A DNA stretch of 64,000 bases from Rapana venosa (GCA_028751875.1 CM054140.1:7252197-7316196), one strand, 5' to 3'; counted from the first letter of the stretch, positions 11,290 through 25,600 are shown. The notes: generated from the sequence alone by a model not told the origin. Translations and numbers: made by a program.

Positions 11290-11296
11290 ATGGCGG
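11286..11296 (+). promoter_or_regulatory. YY1-like motif over the DDX24 start
   Basis: AAAATGGCGG overlaps the start codon and matches the animal YY1 consensus AAnATGGCGG, often found just downstream of transcription starts of TATA-less housekeeping genes. The same bases give a good start-codon context. Confidence 0.35.
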
Positions 11297-11424
11297 AGAA
11301 AGCCCATGTGTTCAACGTGAAGGCAAAATCAGCGTGGAAGAAAATAGAAATTCCAGGTGGTGATGAATTTGCAGACCTGGTTGAACTCCAAGAGCTTTCG
11401 GACTATGAACTGCTTGCGGATTCT
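11290..11424 (+). CDS. DDX24: DDX24 exon 1
   Basis: Residues 1-45, with donor GTGAGT in phase 0. [20 protein letters not shown] and ELSDYELL correspond to the conserved DDX24 N-terminal segment (FEELTDYQLV in human). An upstream in-frame ATG at 11173 stays open to here, but the family match and AAAATGG context favour 11290. Confidence 0.9.
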
Positions 11425-14400
11425 GTGAGTATTATTATTAGCCAAGCCAAGGGGGTTTGCGCATGCGTCAAAGTAAGACGCGCTTTTTTTCGTAGGGTGC
11501 CTTTTATTTCTTATTTTCTTCAAAATTTCAACAATAGCCTTCAACTTTAACATTACCTCCTACTCCCACTGCTTGCCGACCACCTACTGCTGACAGGCAG
11601 CCCATTGTGCTTCTTCTAAGTTCATGTGATTAGTGTATTTTTAACTTTCTTTTTGTATCACCCTATGACCCACTTTGTGCCTATCATCGAAACCGGTCAA
11701 GGACAACCACTGATTGCCGACCACCTACTGCTGACAGGCAGCCCATTGTGCTTCTTCTAAGTTCATGTGATTAGTGTATTTTTAACTTTCTTTTGTATCA
11801 CCAATGACCCACTTTGTGCCTATCATCGAAACCGGTCAAGGACTACCACCAGTTCAAAACCCAGTGAAGTAGTGCACAAAACGACCACCAAAATACCCCT
11901 TTGAACCCTGGATTCCCCAAACGGGTTTTAAATAAGGAAACACTAGGAAAAGCCTACTGATTTGGGTTTTTAAAATCCCTTATTAGTCCTCCCCCGGGGG
12001 CCCAGGTTCCCAAAAAAAACCCTATGCCGGCAACAAAAAAATACAAAAAAAAAAAGGGGAAATCTAAAACTTTCAAAAAAATAAGGTGGGGGGGGTAGCG
12101 CTAAAAAACCCTTGTAAAACCCAAAAAAGGGGGGCAAAAACACCTTGGGAAAACCCTTTTAAAAAAAAATGGAAAAAACAACCCCCACACTGGGCCAAAA
12201 AAACCCCCGGAAAAAAAGAATAAAAGAAAAGCCGGTAAACAAGGAATTTTTAAAAAAAAACCAGGAAAAATGGAAATTTTAAAAACTCCAAAAAAGTGAA
12301 AAGCTCAAAAGGGGAAATAAACAACGGGGTTCAAGGGTAAAGAACCCCCCTTCTGGGATTAAAAAAAAAAAAACCAAAATTAATAGCCCACTAAAACCCC
12401 CCCTTTGTTCGAATTTAGTAAGGCCAATTTTTTTTCAATCAGTTTTATTTTTTTTTGGGACACCAACCCCATTGGCTTACATCCCAAACCCCGGGGTTCA
12501 GGCACATGTGGGAAAAAACTGCAAAAAACAGCCACCCCAAGAAGGAATGTTTTAACTTTTTTAAAAAAAACCCCAGACTTTTTGCCACACAACAAAACTC
12601 CAAAAAATCAAACCGGGGAATTTACCGGCGGGGATAGACGTTTAATTTTATCAGGTATTTAAAAAAAAACAACGCATCCTTTTGACATTTTTATTTTAGT
12701 GTAAAATTTTAGACTAAAAATTTCCCCCTAAAACACCTAGAAAAAAATTTCTCCCAAACCCTTTGCTCCCCTTGATCCCAACCCCTACAAAAATTTTCCT
12801 ATTAATTAAAAAGGGGAAACAATAATTAGAATTTTTGTTTTTAAGCAACCTTTGAACACCAAAAACTATTTTAAATTTAAAAAAATAGGGATAGTGGGGA
12901 AAATTCAATGGCAAAAATTTTTAAACCCAAAATTGGATTTTAAAAAGAAAACCCAATCGGAAAATTGGTAATAGGAGTCCGGGAATTTTTTTCCATTCCC
13001 CAGACTTAAATTTTTTCAACATCGTGTTTAAAGAAATTTTTTTCAATAGTTTTTTATAGAGAAATACCATTATGAATTATTGGGGCCCCCCAAAAATTAG
13101 CGGGGGCAAAAGGGGGATTTTTACCCCCAGCATTTAATTTAAAAAAAAAAGAATCAATATTCTTTTTAAAAATTCCACCCCAGCAATGGAAAACAAACCC
13201 ATATTGGGGACCCACACCCAACACAAAATGGACCAAAAATGGCTTTAAAAAAAAACAACCCAATTTTTATTTTTACGGAAAAAAAACCCTCAAACCCCAC
13301 TTTTAATTACCCATTACCCTTTAGAGAACATTAAAATTGGTGCCCCCAAAATTGCCACTCCCAAACAGACATGGGGAAAAAAGTATCCAGACGGGACCGT
13401 TTAAAAACCCGCTAAATAGAGCCCGGCTTTCAACATGAACCCCAAAAAGGAAAATTACAAGCCCCAGGCGACAATTCCTTTAGATAAAGGGGAACTTTTC
13501 CCCCGCCCCCACAAATTTTTTTACCCCCCACCCGGGTTGGATAAACAAGACAAGGACAAAAAAAAGAAACAAATAGAAAAAGAACCTGCCAACAACAAAA
13601 GAGGCCCCATCAACAGAAAAAAACCAGACAAGATTTCTGAACCCCCCAAATGACGGAAACCCTAGCAAAAACCCTCAATTCCCCTGGCCCTTCAAACCTA
13701 AGGGGAAACTTTTTAGCCCCAACCAGATTAGATAACGAAAAAACCCAAACCCCCCCTAAAACCGAAGGGGTTGGGGTTTGACCGATCCAATCGAAAAGGT
13801 AACGGGGATTCCGCAGTGAAAGGGGAAAAAAACATGGGTTCACCAGCGAGTTTTTTTCCAACAGAAGAATACGCCGAACATTTTTTAAAATCCACAAAAA
13901 GCAAAAAAAGCCTATATTTTGTTTTTCCCCAAACCTTATAAAAACCCCAGGCCCCGGAAACAAAATGCTGGGTTTTTAACAGAAAGGGCCCAAAACCCCC
14001 CAAAAAAACGGCAAGAAGGGGGAAAAACAATTAAAAGAAAAAACGGCGGGTTGGGAAAGGGTTAGCAAATAAAAAAACCTTTAACAACCAAAAAAAAGGG
14101 AAGAACCACTAGGAAATTTTTAAAAAAATTAATCAAAAAATTCACTTCCCCCCAAAATGAAGACCAGAACAAAGACCAAAACAAAAAAAAAGCAGGGAAA
14201 AAACAACTTACAACCAAGAAAGAAAATGGAAAAACCAAAATTACCAAAAAACAAGAAACAAGCAAAAATGGCCCCCAATAAAAGGAAAATAAATCAAGAA
14301 AAACAAAAACCCTTTCGGGTTTAAAAAAACAAAAACGGACAAGTAAAACCCCCAACTGAAAAAGGCCCAACCAATTTAGAAAAACCCGGGGCCAATAAAA

Positions 14401-17183
14401 TAAAAAAATTTCCAACTTTTACCCAGGGATGGAACCACACCCCAGGACAACTACACCCCACAAAAAAAATCCCTTTTCCGGTTTTAGGAAAAACGGAAAA
14501 AGACCCGAAAAGGCCCCGGGACCGATCCCATCAAAATTTTAAAATTTCCTTTTTCCCCCAAAGATAAAACCAACCAAAAATTTTTTGGACAAAATTTTAC
14601 CCCATGGAGAAAAGCAATATATGGGATTTTTTAAAAAAAAAAGGGGCCCAAACACACGAAAAATTTTAAACCCCATTTCAATTTCAGTTTTCCCGCAAAA
14701 ATTTTAAAAAATTATAGATCCGCCCCAAAGGGGAAAAAAAAAGGAATAATATTTAAAAAAAAACCCCCCCCCCCCGGGCTTCCCGTCGGGGGAAATTTTT
14801 TAGTTCCCCCCAAAACACCAGGTTTTAAACAAACCATTAACGGGGGGCGTGGATTTTTAGCAATTTTTAGCCCCAGAACCCTTTGTAAACAGACAGAAAA
14901 AACTTTAAATTGTTAGAAAAAAAATAGAAATAGTGGGGAAAAAATTCCACCTGGCGAAAAACTTCCCCCCCAACCAAAAAAAAGGGTAGTGTTAGAAGGA
15001 GAAACTCGAAGAAGTTGGTAGAGTCAGGAGTACCACAAGGAAATGTGTTAGGGGGCCCCCTACTTTCCCATGCCACATTAATGACCCCACCACATCGTCG
15101 CACCAGTAAGACTTTTTGCGTGATGTCTTTTTTAGAGTGGGGGCCCGGCCCAAACACCCTTCAGAAAAGACCTCAAAAAATTAGAAACCCGGGAGAAATT
15201 GGGGGTGGTTTTTTTGCCAGCAAGTTTTTTTATTTTTAAACTAAAAAAAAAGAATCAGCTATCACCAACAAATGCCTCTCACAACCCAACCCATATTGGG
15301 GTCCACATCTCCAACGATTGAAAAGGACCCCCAAAATAGACAAAATTACCAAAAAAAAAAAAAGCTCAAATGTTAGGATTTTTTACAGCGAAACCCCCAA
15401 ACACTGCCCAAGAAGTCGTGATTACCTATCTTTCATAGTTAGATCCAATTAGAATTGGTGCACGTATGGGATAGCCCCTGCCCCAAACAGGGAAAAGATT
15501 TAAATTAGAACGTACCAGAACAGGGGAGCCCGATTCATAAAACAAGCTACATACTAGGCCCGGCTGTTCAGACCATGCTCCCCGCCTCATTCAAAAAAAA
15601 AGACCGGAGGGACGCTTAGGTTAGCCTTTTTGTATTTAAAAATTTTTAGGGTTGTCCCGGCCCTGCGCCATCAAATTTTTTTCCCCCAAACCCCCCGGTA
15701 AAGTAGAATTAAGACTAAGATTTAAGGCTAAATCGTAAAAATGTAGAAAAAGGCAGCTGCAACAACAAAAGAGGTAAACCCCGTCCCCGGGAAAAGGTTT
15801 TAACCCGTAAAAGACTCCCCTTTTTCGTGGAGGTTATGATGGGGAAACCACCCCCGCGACCGACCGTCATTCCAAGACCCTGAGCTCCTTCAAAGGGGCC
15901 CTCACCAGGGAGAACTTTTTCAGAACCAACCAGCATTAGTACTAGCAGTTAAGCGCAAACCCCCAATCCGTCGCGTAAAGCCAGAAGTGGTTACTGCGAC
16001 GTATTGATCCAGATCCAGATCCAGATCAGATCGAGATAGTACTTAGTTGTAATTGTATACAAGTACCGATAGATCGTACCTTGAACAGTTGAACCCAGCT
16101 TGAAGTGATCGACCTGCCTAACATAAGAAGCCTCGTACTCGTAGGAAAACAGTATAGGGACAGGCTGAAGCTTTAAGCCTCGGGGTTCATGTTATGTCTA
16201 ACCTTTGCAATTGTTTAATTTTGATGGGGTGGCCACATGTGTACAAACGCTAAATGTTACTGTAAATGTAATACTAATACTCGTTCATTAAAGACAATCT
16301 GTTTGGACTTCAAATCAATTTTAGTTTTTACCATAGCAAACCACTAAAAACACTGATCGATCAGCTCCCAGTTAGTTACCTGCTTCATTTAAACAATACT
16401 ACTCGGAACAAACAGGCATGTAGGTTTTATCATAATGAGCCAAACTGGCAGCACCACATGTGTGTACCCCCAAAACATTATCACAATGCATTGTTATCAC
16501 CACTAGAAAAAATTGGACAGAATTTCTCCCATAAGTTTTCTTTACAAGTACAATCCAAATTAAAAAGGAAAAAATCAAACAATCTTCTTAGTCTCATCAG
16601 CAGAGACTGTGAAAGTGTGTATAATACTTGTTTAGTCAGCAATATGAATACAAGTACACACTCTTTGAATTATAATAGATCAAAAGCATGAGAAAATCAT
16701 ATGGGTTACAAGCATTGCTAAAATAATTAATAATGAGTTATTTATTGCATAAAAATAGTGCACACATCAATATCACAGATCGAGGCAACTATTTCTCACC
16801 TATCCATATATATATGATATATTAATTATGATGGACTTTCATGCATGTTGTGCACAAGCACCAGCTCATCTATGTGCACACACACACACTCTCAGTCTCA
16901 CACACACATGTTAAGAGTCATACACACACACACTCTCAGTCTCACACACACATGTTAAGAGTCATACACACACATGCATGCACGCACACACATGTATACT
17001 CTCTAAACTAAAGTCTCTTTCTTTCTCTCCCTCTCCCTCCCTCTCCCTCTCTCTCTCCCCTTCCTTTCTCCCTATCTCCTCCCTCCCGCCCTCCCTCTCT
17101 CTCTCTCTCTCACACACACAAACACACACACACACACACCAGAGTTATTTTGACATGTTAATTGCAAAACAAGAAAGTGTACC

Positions 17184-17240
<57 letters not shown>

Positions 17241-17623
17241 TGTTTGTCTTTGCTGGGAAGGAGTCTGCCAGCATCCAGACTGTAGAAGATGGACAGAAGA
17301 GCAAGAAGAAGAAGAAGAAAAACAAGAAACGAAAAAGAAAAGCAGACCCTCAGAATGAGAATGACCAGGAGCAGGCAATTCCCGCTGACCCTTCGGAAGA
17401 GAGCGTGGAGGAGGAGGAGAAGATGACCGCTGAGGTGGAGGAGGGGGAGTCATCCCAAGGCAAGTGTTTAATAATAATGATGATAATAATAATAATAATG
17501 AATGAAATTTCTAGAGCGCAGAATCTTGCAAAAGCAAACAATTCAAAGCATTGGCACTCAGATCATTCACACACATGTGACCAGACACACACACAGGTTT
17601 CAAATTTACATAGGTTTCAAATT

Positions 17624-17655
<32 letters not shown>

Positions 17656-17758
17656 CGCACACTGTGTGTCTAATATCACTTAATCGTTAATGTGAATCTA
17701 GATGTTAAATTGAAGAACAACAACATGCACACCGTCTCTCTGTCTCTCTGTCTCTGTC

Positions 17759-17802
<44 letters not shown>

Positions 17803-18411
17803 CTCTCTCTCTCTCTCAGAACTGGTCCTACTGCTGTTTTCCATGTCCATCATGCATACATCCATGTCGTTCTTTCCTCATGCCCACGACACACTTCCTT
17901 CCTGACCACTTCAGCACTGTGCCCCAACAACTCCTCAAGGAGTCCATGGAGAAGTCAAGTCAATCATGTATTCATGATATGCAACGTTGCAGAGGTCATG
18001 GGGTCTCCATGGAGAAGTGAAGTCAATCATGTATTCATGATATGCGACATTGCAGAGGTCATGGGGTCGTGGAAGGACCTGGGGGTGTCGGCGGCGTTGC
18101 TGAAGGCGGTGGAGGAGGAGGGGTTCACAGAGCCCACGCCCATTCAGGCACTGGCCGTTCCCCATGCCATCCTCCACAGGCTGGACATCATCGGCGCTGC
18201 ACAGACCGTGAGTACATCATGATTATTATTATTGCCGCTGGTTTGGTGGGGGGGACAGTCGGTTTTTGGTTGTTGTTGTTGTAAGAATCTGGTTATTGAC
18301 AGTCATTTCTGTGCCTTTTTCCTAGTGTTGCCTTCATTTCATATGTGTTGAAAGATGCAGGACTTGTAGTTTAAAGTAAATTTTGCTATATATTGTGTAG
18401 ACAGATAGAGA

Positions 18412-18448
<37 letters not shown>

Positions 18449-21400
18449 ACACACACATACACTCACACAGAGATTTTATTGTTGTTGTAGACTTTTCTCT
18501 GGAAATAGCCATGCATATTTAGACTTGATGAATCGATAGACTCTTTATAATCGTTACTAAGATCATTGTCGTGGGGTAGAAAAAAGAAAGTCTTTTACAT
18601 ATTAAACATATGACTATTACAGAGGCCCTGTGAGCTAACACATGTGGAACATCTTGCGCTCATGGGGGATCCATCCATCAGTATATGATAAGATGGATAC
18701 ATGGTTGATCGGTGCTCTACAGGTATAATATCTAGGTGGTCTAGAGGTAACACGCCTGCCTAGAAAGTGAAATGTCTGGGCCAGAAGTGTGTAGTGGTTT
18801 GATCCCTTGTTTGGGCCCGAAACTTTTCCCCCATCCAATAGACATGAGTGGTGGTCTGGGTGCTAGTCTTTTGGATGAGACGAGAAACCAAGGTCCCACG
18901 TGTTACACAAAATCATTTAGCGCATGAAAAAGAACCCATGTCAACAAGAGAGTTGTCCCTGGCAAAATTCTGTAGGAAATAAGCTACTCTGACAGGGAAA
19001 TAAACATAGTTGCAGACAGGAAAAGAATACAACATAATGAGTGGTGCTGCTCTTGTAGCGGCGTGCTCTCCCCTGGGGAGTACAACCCAAATTTCAGGCA
19101 GAGAAATCTTCCGTGACTTAAAGTGGTATAAATAAATAAACACATGTGTGTCAAAAGCCCAGCTACTGTTGCATGGAGGCGTGGGTCAGTCATGGTTGGG
19201 GGACTGTCTGACTTGAACAGGTCCACTCTGGACATGAACTGGACATAGCGCTTTGGTTTTTTTCTGTCTGTGAGTCCGGTTTTGTTTGCACTTCACAGTT
19301 TTTACATGTATGTATTTTGTCGTATGGTTTAATATAACCGTTATGGTTGTTATCAACAAAATAATTAGCATTATTGATATGGAAGATGATTATTCTGATT
19401 GTTGAAATCTTTGTTGTTGTTATTATTATCATCTTCATCATTGCCATCATCTTCATTATTGTCATTGTCATCATTACCATTATCATGATTGTGTGAGTTT
19501 ATGTTTGTGTGGGCATACATTGTGTCTGTATGTGCATGTGTATGTGTGTGTGTTTATGTTTATGTGTGCATACATGTGTATGTGTGTGTGTGTGTACGTG
19601 CGTGTGTGTGTGCATGTGTGTGTGTGTTGCAGGGTAGTGGAAAGACTCTGGCATTTGGTCTGCCCATTCTGGAGCACATCCTGAAAAACCCTGTAAGTTC
19701 CCACCATGGTCATGCCTCATGACTCGCTCTCTACCATACTTTTGTTCACCGACAATAGTATAGCATTATGTTTCACACAGCTTAGAAAGTTACTCTTATA
19801 CATGTGTACAATCTTTATCGTATAGATCATGTTATTTGTTTTAATTACATTATTTGAAACACACATACCATATGATGTTTGATCAGAAAATTCATTTATA
19901 ACTTGTGGAGGCATGGAAACTGGTATTATGGATTTGTGAGCTTACAGATTGTTATTTTTATGACTTATTTTGAAAACAAGTATTGTATGAATTTAATTTC
20001 TTACAATCATGAACGTAGTCATACTATTCAAACACAAAAATCATAATCATTATGATGAATGTCTTGTAATTTAGACAGTCCTGAACATAGTCGGACTAGT
20101 TGAAAACAAAAATCATAATCGTTATGATGAATGTAATTTCTACAATCACAAACATAGTCATACTATTTGAAAACAAAAATCATAATCATTATGATGAATG
20201 TAATTTCCATAATCATGAACATAGTCATACTGTTTGAAAACAAAAATGGTGATCATTATGATACCGTGGAGGCACCATGGTCGAGTGGTTTAGGCGGTCA
20301 ACTCGTGATCCAGAGGTCGCGGGTTCGATCCCCGCTCGGCTCGGTGTTGTGTCCTTGGGAAAGACACTTTACTCCTATTTTCCTCACTCCACCCAGGTGT
20401 ATAAGTGGGTACCAGCTCTGCTGGGGAAGTATCAGGCGACAGACTAGTGTCCTGTCACAGGGGTGGTGAAAAACCATCAGTTCGCTTAACGCTACAGAAA
20501 CCGGGATAAGCTCCGGCTCTATGGGCCTTCTGGCTCGAAAGAACATACATTATGATACCAGCATCTCTTACCGTGGTGTTATTGAGAAGTTTTACACATG
20601 TTGTTAATTTTGTTAAATGGCTTATAGGCCAGAGTTGCTGTTGTTCTGATTGAATTTACATCCCAGCGGAGATTTTCCCATTTAGAGACTGTGAGAAGGG
20701 GGCTTAGTGTTTGTAAGGAGCAGGTAAAAGAATATATAAAAAAAGGTTCTGAGGAGGTAGCAGTGGGATGGTCTGTGGGATGGGGCTGTGCTGTCTTACA
20801 GATGACTTGTGGCGTGTGAGTTAGTCTTCTACAAAGTCAGTGGGAAGATGTTGGAGGGGTGGGAAGGATGAGGTAGAGATGATGCAGGCAGTAGAACAGG
20901 CCAGAGGGAGTGTGACGTACTTGTTTTTCACTGCACTGCACCGCTGTGTGGACAGAGGAGCGAGGAGGAGCAGAAAGACGGACCGCAGGCCTTGGTCTTG
21001 GCTCCAACCAGAGAACTGGCCATGCAGGTGTGTAAGCACCTGAAGGCGGCGGCACGCCACACCGGCATTCAGGTAAGAGACTTTTAGGTTTTTGTTGTCA
21101 AGGTTTTAGAGGGGAAAAAAAAATCATTTAGTACCCACAACAAAATGCAGGAAAGAAATCAGCGTTCTGACCAATCGACCCTAATTGGAAGAGAGTGTGA
21201 TTGTTAAATGTTTACTTTGTTGCATAGGGTAAAAAAAGAGGGGTGGTGGGGGGGGGGGGGGGCACAGCTGTCAATTTCCTCTGCTTTCAGCTGCTCTCAG
21301 CTGCTATCTATTTCATCCCAACCCATCTGGGGCCAGCTGGTGCTTATGACAGGAGGAACTGACCACACTTGGACTTGGTCAAAAGAAAGGGCGTGCTAAT

Positions 21401-22600
21401 TTTAGCACTGGGCCCAGGACCCTTGACTGAGTTGTGCTGGATTTGCCTGTTGTTGGGGGGAGGGAGGAGGGGGAAGGGAGACACATTATTGTCAATATGT
21501 TCTGAACTATATTTATCTGTATAGAATTTAGGATTCGACTTGACATGTGATAATGTGGCTCACCACCTTTATTTCAGTTCATCCTTCTTTACATTCTTTT
21601 TTATCCCAAGTTGAAAGACTGGAATTTGAAAACTTGTCACACTGTTTTGTTACTTGTATTTTATTCTTTTATTTTGAGGATAATAGAATAAGCACTCATG
21701 TGCTTTTTTTCATCCAGTCCCCGTGTGTATGCAGTTTTGTAAATTTTGTCGTCTGTTCTTTGAGTTGATGTGTTTATTTTCTATCCCTCAACTCAACTGT
21801 CTCCATCACTGCTGTCATTGGTAGGAGCTCCACACAATGCCACCAGAGTTTGTCATCTTCCTCTGAGTCTCTGCTGAGATCTATGATCTCCTGTAGCCCT
21901 CCTCCCAGACCACTGATCTCAGTGATGTTGGCAATGTAGGATGTTGGTGGTCTGCCTCTTTTCCTTCTGCCCTCAACCTTACCTTGGAGAACTGTCATGA
22001 TCAGATTTGTCTGTGTGTTTCTGTTTGCATGACCAACCTATCTCAGTCTGCACTTAGCAATTTCAGCCAACACTTGTCTTTGCACTGAGAGTTCATCAAG
22101 AATGCTTTCATTTGTTCTTCTGTCTGATTATTTGCCTCTCAGAAGCGCCTGTAGAACCACATTTTAACTGCATTTATTTTGTCACTTTCCAATTTCTGTA
22201 GCGTCCAGGCTTCTGATCTATACAGCAATACAGGCCAGATGAGTGTTTTAATAATAATAATTTAGAGATATTTAGGTATCCCTCTGCCTTTCCAAAAGTT
22301 GTTTAGCTGAATCATCTTTCGCTTTAAGTGATTTCACAGCTGCCATAGTGTCACAAATTTTCAGGTAAAAAAAAAAAAATCTTTCTAAAGTTTGGATAGA
22401 AAATAAACATGAGCTCCAATCAATGAAACAGTGACCCAAGGTACTGATCTTATAATTACAATCTGGCCTGTATTATTGTATGGGTCAGAAGCTTGGACAC
22501 TGTGGAAATTGGAAAGAGACGAAATAAGTGCAATGAAATTGGGGTTTTACAGGCAACTGTAGCTGTAACAGTTCTTGATTGTCCAATGTAAATGAAACAT

Positions 22601-22678
<78 letters not shown>

Positions 22679-25600
22679 GTATCAGGTGGTGACAGTGGTG
22701 GGGGGCATGGCACCCCAGAAGCAGTACCGTCTGCTGAAACGTCATCCACACATCATCGTGGCCACACCAGGCCGTTTGTGGGAACTCATTGAAGAGGTCA
22801 GTAGTCATTGGTCCTATAATTATTTGGCCATATTTTTCCTTCTTCCTTCATGTGTTGTGGGTTTTTTTGTGTGTGTGTGTGTGTTTTTTTTTAAATTTCA
22901 TTTTATTTCCCCCCCATTTCTTTTTTCCTTGGGTAGAGCTCCAAGGTTCACCAATGGTGACATTTTTGCATATCTCCCTTTCCCCCTATCACTATTTAGG
23001 TAAACATATTCTGACTTGTGGAGGCACCGTGGTCGAGTGGTTTAGGCGGTCAACTCGTGATCCAGAGGTCGCGGGTTCGATCCCCGCTCGGCTCGGTGTT
23101 GTGTCCTTGGGAAAGACACTTTACTCCTATTTTCCTCACTCCACCCAGGTGTACAAGTGGGTACCAGCTCTGCTGGGGAAGTATCTGGCGACAGACTAGC
23201 GTCCTGTCACAGGGGTGGTGAAAAACCATCAGTTCGCTTAACGCTACAGAAACCGGGATAAGCTCCGGCTCTATGGGCCTTCTGGCTCGAAAGAACATAC
23301 TTTTTTTTATTTCTGACTTGATATGGCATGCATTTTAAAAACAAAAAAAACCAAAATGAAATTGTCATTTGTTCCTACCAGCACGCAATGGCCTACTCTT
23401 TTGAAAGGAGGAACAGGTTTTTGTTGTATGCCCAGGATGTTCTGCGTGTATTTACACATGGGGCCTCGGTTCATGGTCTTGAAGGATTGGAACATTTGAT
23501 TTTTAAAATTTTTCTGTCAAACTGGGAAGAGAGGGTCATGCTCAAACCACCAGGCTGTCCCATCCCCCTTAGACATACCCAGCATGCACACCCTGCTGCC
23601 TGGTGAGGGGTGGGCTCCGCCAGGTTGCACATGTCCATGATGATGTAGCGCCTGAAGAGTTGAGTGCTGCAGCAGCCCAGTGACTGGTCGTGGTGTTTGT
23701 TTATTTATTTTTTATTTATTTTGTTCTTTTATATTGAGGTTAATGGAATAAGCACTTGTGTGCTTTTTTACATCTAGTTCCCTCGTGTATGCCGTTTTGT
23801 CAATTTTGTCGTCTGTTCCCTCCGGCACACAGTGGCCTACTCTTACGAAAAGCGGAACAAGATTTAATGTGTGCGCAAGATGTTCTGTGTGCGTTCGCAC
23901 ACGAGGCCTCGGTTTATAGTCTCATCTGAAGGATTTTTGGGGAGAGAGGAGTCTGCACTGATGTCAACTCAAGGGGAAAATATCCCCTTGAACGGGAATT
24001 GAACCCGGGTTGTCAGATTGCGAGCGCAATGTTCTGACCACTAGGCTATCCCCCCCTGTGTGTATGTGTGTGTGTGTGTGTGCAGGGGGAGGAATTCTTG
24101 CAGAAGCTGCCTAATGTGGAGCAGTTTGTCCTGGACGAAGCTGATCGCATGATTGAGAAAGGTCATTTTGAGGAGCTGCACAAAATCATTGGACTTCTCA
24201 GCAGGTAAGTTTGTGTGTGTGCGTGTGCGTGAGTTTGTGTGTGTGTCTGTACCCTTGTGTGTGTGTGTTGTGTGTGTGTGTGTGTGTGTGTTTGTGTGTG
24301 TGTGTTTTAATGTCTGTCCACTGAAAAGTGATATTAGGCAGTGTGTGTCTATACATGTGTGTGTCTGGTGTGTGTGTGCATGCGCATGTTTGTTTGTTTA
24401 TTCTTTTATTTATTAATTATTTTATTTCGAGGATAATGGAATAAGCACTAATGTGCTTTTTTACATCCAGTCCCTGTGTGTCTGCAGTTTTGTAAATTTT
24501 GTCATCCCTTCCCACCAGCCCACAATGGCCTGCTCTTCCAAAAATTGGAATGGGTTTTAACGTGTGCGCAAGATGTTTTTTGTGGTTTGCACTCGGGGCC
24601 TCGGTTTATAGTCTCATCCGAAGGATTGTGAATTGGTGTGCATGTGTGTGAGTGTGATTTCATATGTGTGTGAGCGTGATTTCATGTGTGTGAGTGTGAT
24701 TTCATGTGTGTGAGTGTGATTTCATATATGTGTGAGAGTGTGATTTCATATGTGTGTGAGAGTGTGATTTCATATGTATGTGATTTCATATGTGTGTGAT
24801 TTCATATGTGTGAGAGTGTGATTTCATATGTGTGTATCCTCCCCGTGGGGATGTCGGAAGCTCTTTCAGTATAAACAGCATCCCCACTTTCTGGAAAATC
24901 TGTGCTAGAAATGTCCTCCTTTCTAAGACTTATTTTGTTTTTGTATTTTCCAATATCTCTATCCCCTCTCTATTTTTGCATATTTTTTAATAAACCCTGA
25001 TTTTTGCCCATTCTCCTGCCTTTTTCAAACAAATCTGAAATCTGTTCTGATGAACTTCTTAATGAGCTTGCCTTGAAGTGGGAATGTGTGGGCTGAGGCC
25101 AGCAGGCAGACCTTCTGCAGAGTTACAAGCACAGGAGAAGACCAGGCACTCCGTATTCTACTCAATACAAGGGGAGCACAGAAGAAGAAGAATATGGTGT
25201 ATCTGTGTGTGTTTGAACATATATATGTGATGGGTGACTGTTGTACTTCAGACTCCTGTTGCCCCCTCATTCCCCACCTCCCTCACTGCAGTCCCGACTA
25301 TGAGTTTAAGAAGGAAGGAGGCAGGACAGTTAAGACGTTCACCTGCCTAACAAGTAAACGGTGAGATTCTGGGTTCGATTCTAGCCTTGCCTTTAGTTCC
25401 CAATTTGATGAGAAAATCAAACTGAATATCAAAGTCCTTCAGATGAAACTATAAACCAAGGCCCCATGTTCAAATGCACGCAGAACGTCTTGTGCACATG
25501 TTAAAAACCACTTCTGCCTTTTGGAAGGGTAGGCCATATTGTGGCGGTAGGAATGGATGATGAAATGTAAAAAACACATTCACAGAGGTGTCATCTTTAG

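Noticed and set aside
12380..14415. Numerous frames of 60-117 codons
   Set aside because: They lie in the homopolymer-smeared segment and reflect its composition.
20266..20345. tRNA genes at SINE heads
   Set aside because: A and B boxes are present but the acceptor stem does not close and the sequence continues into a SINE body with target duplications; the same holds for the other heads.
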